In this document: piece after piece, positions 57,088 to 59,157 of the stretch
Position numbering within the stretch: position 1 is the stretch's first letter
Layout: each line of letters begins with the position of its first letter
NCBI GenBank assembly: GCA_944390795.1
Contig: CALXRI010000017.1
Span: forward strand, 1-59,157
DNA: 59,157 nucleotides
Direction: 5' to 3'
Origin: an uncultured Victivallales bacterium
GTDB lineage: Bacteria; Verrucomicrobiota; Lentisphaeria; Victivallales; UBA1829
Notes under the pieces: generated by a model
Told to the model about the DNA's origin: nothing
What the model saw: the letters and a program-made list of their open reading frames with translations, nothing else
Databases searched by the model: none
Program-made: the position numbers and the translations under genes

Positions 57088-57888
57088 ATGAAGGCTTTTT
57101 CGCTCCTGGTCCGCGGACTCGTTCCGGCATTTGCAGCAGTCCTGTTTGTCTCCTGCGCACATGAAAACGATGATTTTGAAAAGCGGTTCGGCGCGGATGC
57201 TCCGCGTGAAAAGATTGTGGCGGTAAAGGCGTCGGGGAAAGTTACGCTTGACGGAAACCTGAACGAAGGCGCCTGGGCGAAGGCGCCCGCCTACACCTTT
57301 CAGGCGCCCGCCCGCAATTACGGCACCGTGATGCCGAAGGTTGCGAAGAATCCCGATCCTTTTGAGTCCGGCACGGTCAAGCTTGTTTACGACGACAAAT
57401 ATCTGTACATCGGCGCCGTTCTGCAGGATTCCGATGTGGTGCATTACGGAAAAGAGAATCAGGCTCACCTCTATCAGCAGGGGGATACGTTTGAAATCTT
57501 TTTGAAATCCGAGAAATGTCCGAAATACTGGGAACTCTATGCCACGCCGATCGGCAGGAAGACCACTTTTATTTTCGAATCCCGCGGATATGCCCGTCTC
57601 GACTGGGGAAAGCTGGATCCTTCCTTTCTGACGTCCGCCACGGTTCAGGGAACGCTGAACAATTACAACGATACGGACAAGACCTGGACTGTCGAGGTTG
57701 CGGTTCCCCTGACGATGCTGGAAGGGCTGACCGGTGTGAAATTTGACGGGAAGGGAAGATGGACCATCCTTCTTGCCAGATACAACTACACTTACGGGCA
57801 GAAGGCGCTCCAGCTGAGCACCGTCCCGCAGCTTCCGCAGGGCAATTACCACCTGAACGAGTATTACGGCGCGCTGGAGCTCAGGTAA
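57088..57888 (+). CDS. CBM9-like carbohydrate-binding lipoprotein
   Basis: Exported lipoprotein of 266 residues with signal peptide and lipobox FVSC (Cys23). From about residue 45 it follows the family 9 carbohydrate-binding/DOMON-like pattern: KVTLDGNLNEGAWAKAP, VKLVYDDKYLYIGAVLQDSDV, GDTFEIFLK, and a final WTVEVAVPLTML and QLPQGNYHLNEYYGALEL. Such modules bind sugar ends or heme; in a lipoprotein with no enzyme domain, sugar binding at the cell surface is most likely. AGGGAGA precedes the ATG. It is convergent with the truncated glycosidase-like gene at the right edge. Confidence 0.85.
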   Translation: MKAFSLLVRGLVPAFAAVLFVSCAHENDDFEKRFGADAPREKIVAVKASGKVTLDGNLNEGAWAKAPAYTFQAPARNYGTVMPKVAKNPDPFESGTVKLVYDDKYLYIGAVLQDSDVVHYGKENQAHLYQQGDTFEIFLKSEKCPKYWELYATPIGRKTTFIFESRGYARLDWGKLDPSFLTSATVQGTLNNYNDTDKTWTVEVAVPLTMLEGLTGVKFDGKGRWTILLARYNYTYGQKALQLSTVPQLPQGNYHLNEYYGALELR

Positions 57889-57963
57889 GGGTTCCGTTCT
57901 GTTTCGTCTGGGAGGAGTGTTCCATTTTCCGGTTTTTCTCCCCCCAGTCACAGGGCTTTCCTG

Positions 57964-59097
57964 TTATTTCAACTCGACTGCGGTTTTTGCTGCAAGACCG
58001 CTGTTGACATTTTTTACAAGAAGAGTCCATGTCCCCTTCGGGTCATTGAATGCGGTTTGAAATTCATAGGCGCCCCTTCCATTTTCAAATCTGAGATTTT
58101 TCGCATAGACAGGCACTTCCTTTCCGTCCGGTCCGAGGAATTCCAGGTGGAATACCTGACTGCCGCTTCCGGCACCGATTTCCACGGGCAGAACGGCGCC
58201 GCGTGCAATTTGTCCGGGCGCTTTGATCCGGACGGATTCCACTTTGTCTTTCAGGATCGTGAAGAGCTGCGCCTGACCGGGAACAAGTTTTGTCCGGATC
58301 GTGCTGCCGCTGCCGCAATAGATGCCGTTTCTGACGTCGTAAATGTGCCCGTCCGTCGGCAGATTGACGGTAACCGGAACGGCTTTTGAACGATCAAAAC
58401 GCCTTCCTTCCAGGGAATGTTTCAGAATGCCGAAGACGGAATTTCCGCCATCCTGCCGGAATGCCGTCAGACATGGATAAGTCTTGCCTTTCGCGTCGGT
58501 GACCTTGCAGATTCCGGATACGGGGATGATTTCGGAAACAAGGCTTCTCAGCGCGCGGCAGAGCGCTTCCGGGCCGTTTTTCGTGGTGGAAATTTCACCG
58601 CCCACTCCGGCAAGTTCGATATTCTGATATCCGCTGAGCACGAGATTCATGAGAACGGCTTTTCCCTTGCCGATGTTTTTGATCCGCATGATCGGCGCGT
58701 TTGCGTCCGCCGTGCGGAAACGGCCTGAAACTGCGCCGCGTTTGACTTCAAGCGGTACGATTTCGATGCGTTCCGGCTGCTTGCCGAACAGTTCGGCAAG
58801 CACGGGCGAAGCGGATTTCTTCCCGTGTTCGTCGAACCAGCCGGGGAGGATGTCCGCTATTACCGTTCCGCCCGCTTCGGCGAATTTCAGGATCTGTTCC
58901 GTTTCCTTCCGGGAAAGAGAAAGGGCGGAGGGAAGAATCAGAACCTTTGCGGGAATCCGTCCTGCCGCGAGATCCTCGTAGGAGAGAAAGCGGTAACGGT
59001 ATTTCAGGTCGCTCAGAAGAGAATTCCAGCCGTTCTGCGCATTCTGCCACTCGCTGTTTCCGATCGTTGCCAATGAGGCGAATAAGCAAAGTTGCAT
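57964..59097 (-). CDS. C-terminal part of a GH42-like glycosidase, 5' end truncated or off the edge
   Basis: About 377 residues. The recognisable part starts near GNSEWQNAQNGWNSLLSDLK and runs into a trimerisation-type domain (AKVLILPSALSLSRKETEQILKF, GGTVIADILPG) and C-terminal beta domains (FHLEFLGPDGKEVPVYAKN). The catalytic barrel expected before it is absent. Upstream of about 59065 the sequence turns AT-rich and the protein no longer looks like the family. ATG 59097 has no ribosome site; the frame remains open to the right edge, so a longer form is possible. It may be a remnant left by a rearrangement. Confidence 0.6.
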   Translation of the reverse strand: MQLCLFASLATIGNSEWQNAQNGWNSLLSDLKYRYRFLSYEDLAAGRIPAKVLILPSALSLSRKETEQILKFAEAGGTVIADILPGWFDEHGKKSASPVLAELFGKQPERIEIVPLEVKRGAVSGRFRTADANAPIMRIKNIGKGKAVLMNLVLSGYQNIELAGVGGEISTTKNGPEALCRALRSLVSEIIPVSGICKVTDAKGKTYPCLTAFRQDGGNSVFGILKHSLEGRRFDRSKAVPVTVNLPTDGHIYDVRNGIYCGSGSTIRTKLVPGQAQLFTILKDKVESVRIKAPGQIARGAVLPVEIGAGSGSQVFHLEFLGPDGKEVPVYAKNLRFENGRGAYEFQTAFNDPKGTWTLLVKNVNSGLAAKTAVELK

Positions 59098-59157
59098 AAA
59101 TTTATATTGTAATATTGAAAAGGTGTGGTATGTTATCTGTAACTCCAACAGAAGAGG

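Noticed and set aside
1-59157. tRNA, rRNA, insertion sequence or phage genes
   Set aside because: I looked through the gaps for cloverleaf-like GTTCRANNC contexts, terminal inverted repeats and transposase or integrase motifs and saw none that hold up. A covariance-model search would be needed to exclude small RNAs.

Overview
The window looks like a chromosomal segment of an anaerobic, carbohydrate-degrading bacterium of the PVC superphylum, most likely Lentisphaerota (Victivallis-like). Four things point there: an oxygen-independent ribonucleotide reductase (nrdG, nrdD), a complete Rnf complex, the 52-residue Chlamydiae/Verrucomicrobia-type small basic protein (33052-33210, too short for many ORF callers), and an H-X9-DG pseudopilin embedded in a regulator/glycosidase operon. 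The lineage is an inference from these families, not from a marker-gene tree. Genes are GC-rich with good Shine-Dalgarno sites. Promoters repeatedly read TTGNNN, 16-17 bases, TATATT-like; short AT-rich intergenic islands hold them. I found no rRNA, tRNA, CRISPR array, IS element or phage gene.

Layout. 1-3.8 kb: two leftward promoters serving a gene beyond the left edge, then nrdG-nrdD behind a promoter overlaid by an NrdR-box pair. 3.8-8.5 kb: a 5'-truncated glycosidase joined out of frame to a sugar-phosphate-isomerase-like gene, divergent from a GntR regulator whose sensor half resembles an extracellular sugar-binding protein. 8.6-16.5 kb: a NodB-type deacetylase, mutS, the lipoprotein pair ycfL-lpoB, and a sugar ABC permease/ATPase with no binding protein. 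16.8-22.1 kb: rnfABCDGE. 22.1-26.4 kb: an Eis-like acetyltransferase, a second deacetylase, an aldo/keto reductase and thioredoxin reductase. 26.5-30.8 kb: a TetR-controlled operon (epimerase-like, DapA-like, TetR, L-serine dehydratase) with a perfect 11-bp inverted-repeat operator candidate over its promoter. 31-38.8 kb: aconitase, small basic protein, an AI-2E/PerM permease with 51-bp internal repeats, then HPr-trkA-trkH. 38.8-47.5 kb: a MurC-IspD fusion, DUF985 cupin, alkaline phosphatase lipoprotein, TIM-barrel isomerase, RRM protein with a long Arg/Asp/Phe tail, methyltransferase, SH3b protein and an AmpG-like MFS permease. 47.5-59.2 kb: two Gfo/Idh/MocA oxidoreductases divergent from a GntR/LacI-type regulator that is translationally coupled to a pseudopilin and followed by a carbohydrate-binding protein and two glycosidase-like proteins; then a CBM9-like lipoprotein and another 5'-truncated glycosidase-like gene at the right edge.

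How it fits together. Central functions suit fermentative anaerobic life: Rnf couples ferredoxin oxidation to an ion gradient, NrdDG makes deoxynucleotides without oxygen, and thioredoxin reductase and the serine dehydratase fit a reduced cytoplasm. Around them lie small sugar-catabolic modules, each pairing a one-component regulator with isomerases, oxidoreductases, deacetylases or secreted glycosidases. The most distinctive features are the MurC-IspD fusion, the GntR/solute-binding-protein fusion, the regulator-pseudopilin-glycosidase operon, and the TetR operon with its operator candidate.
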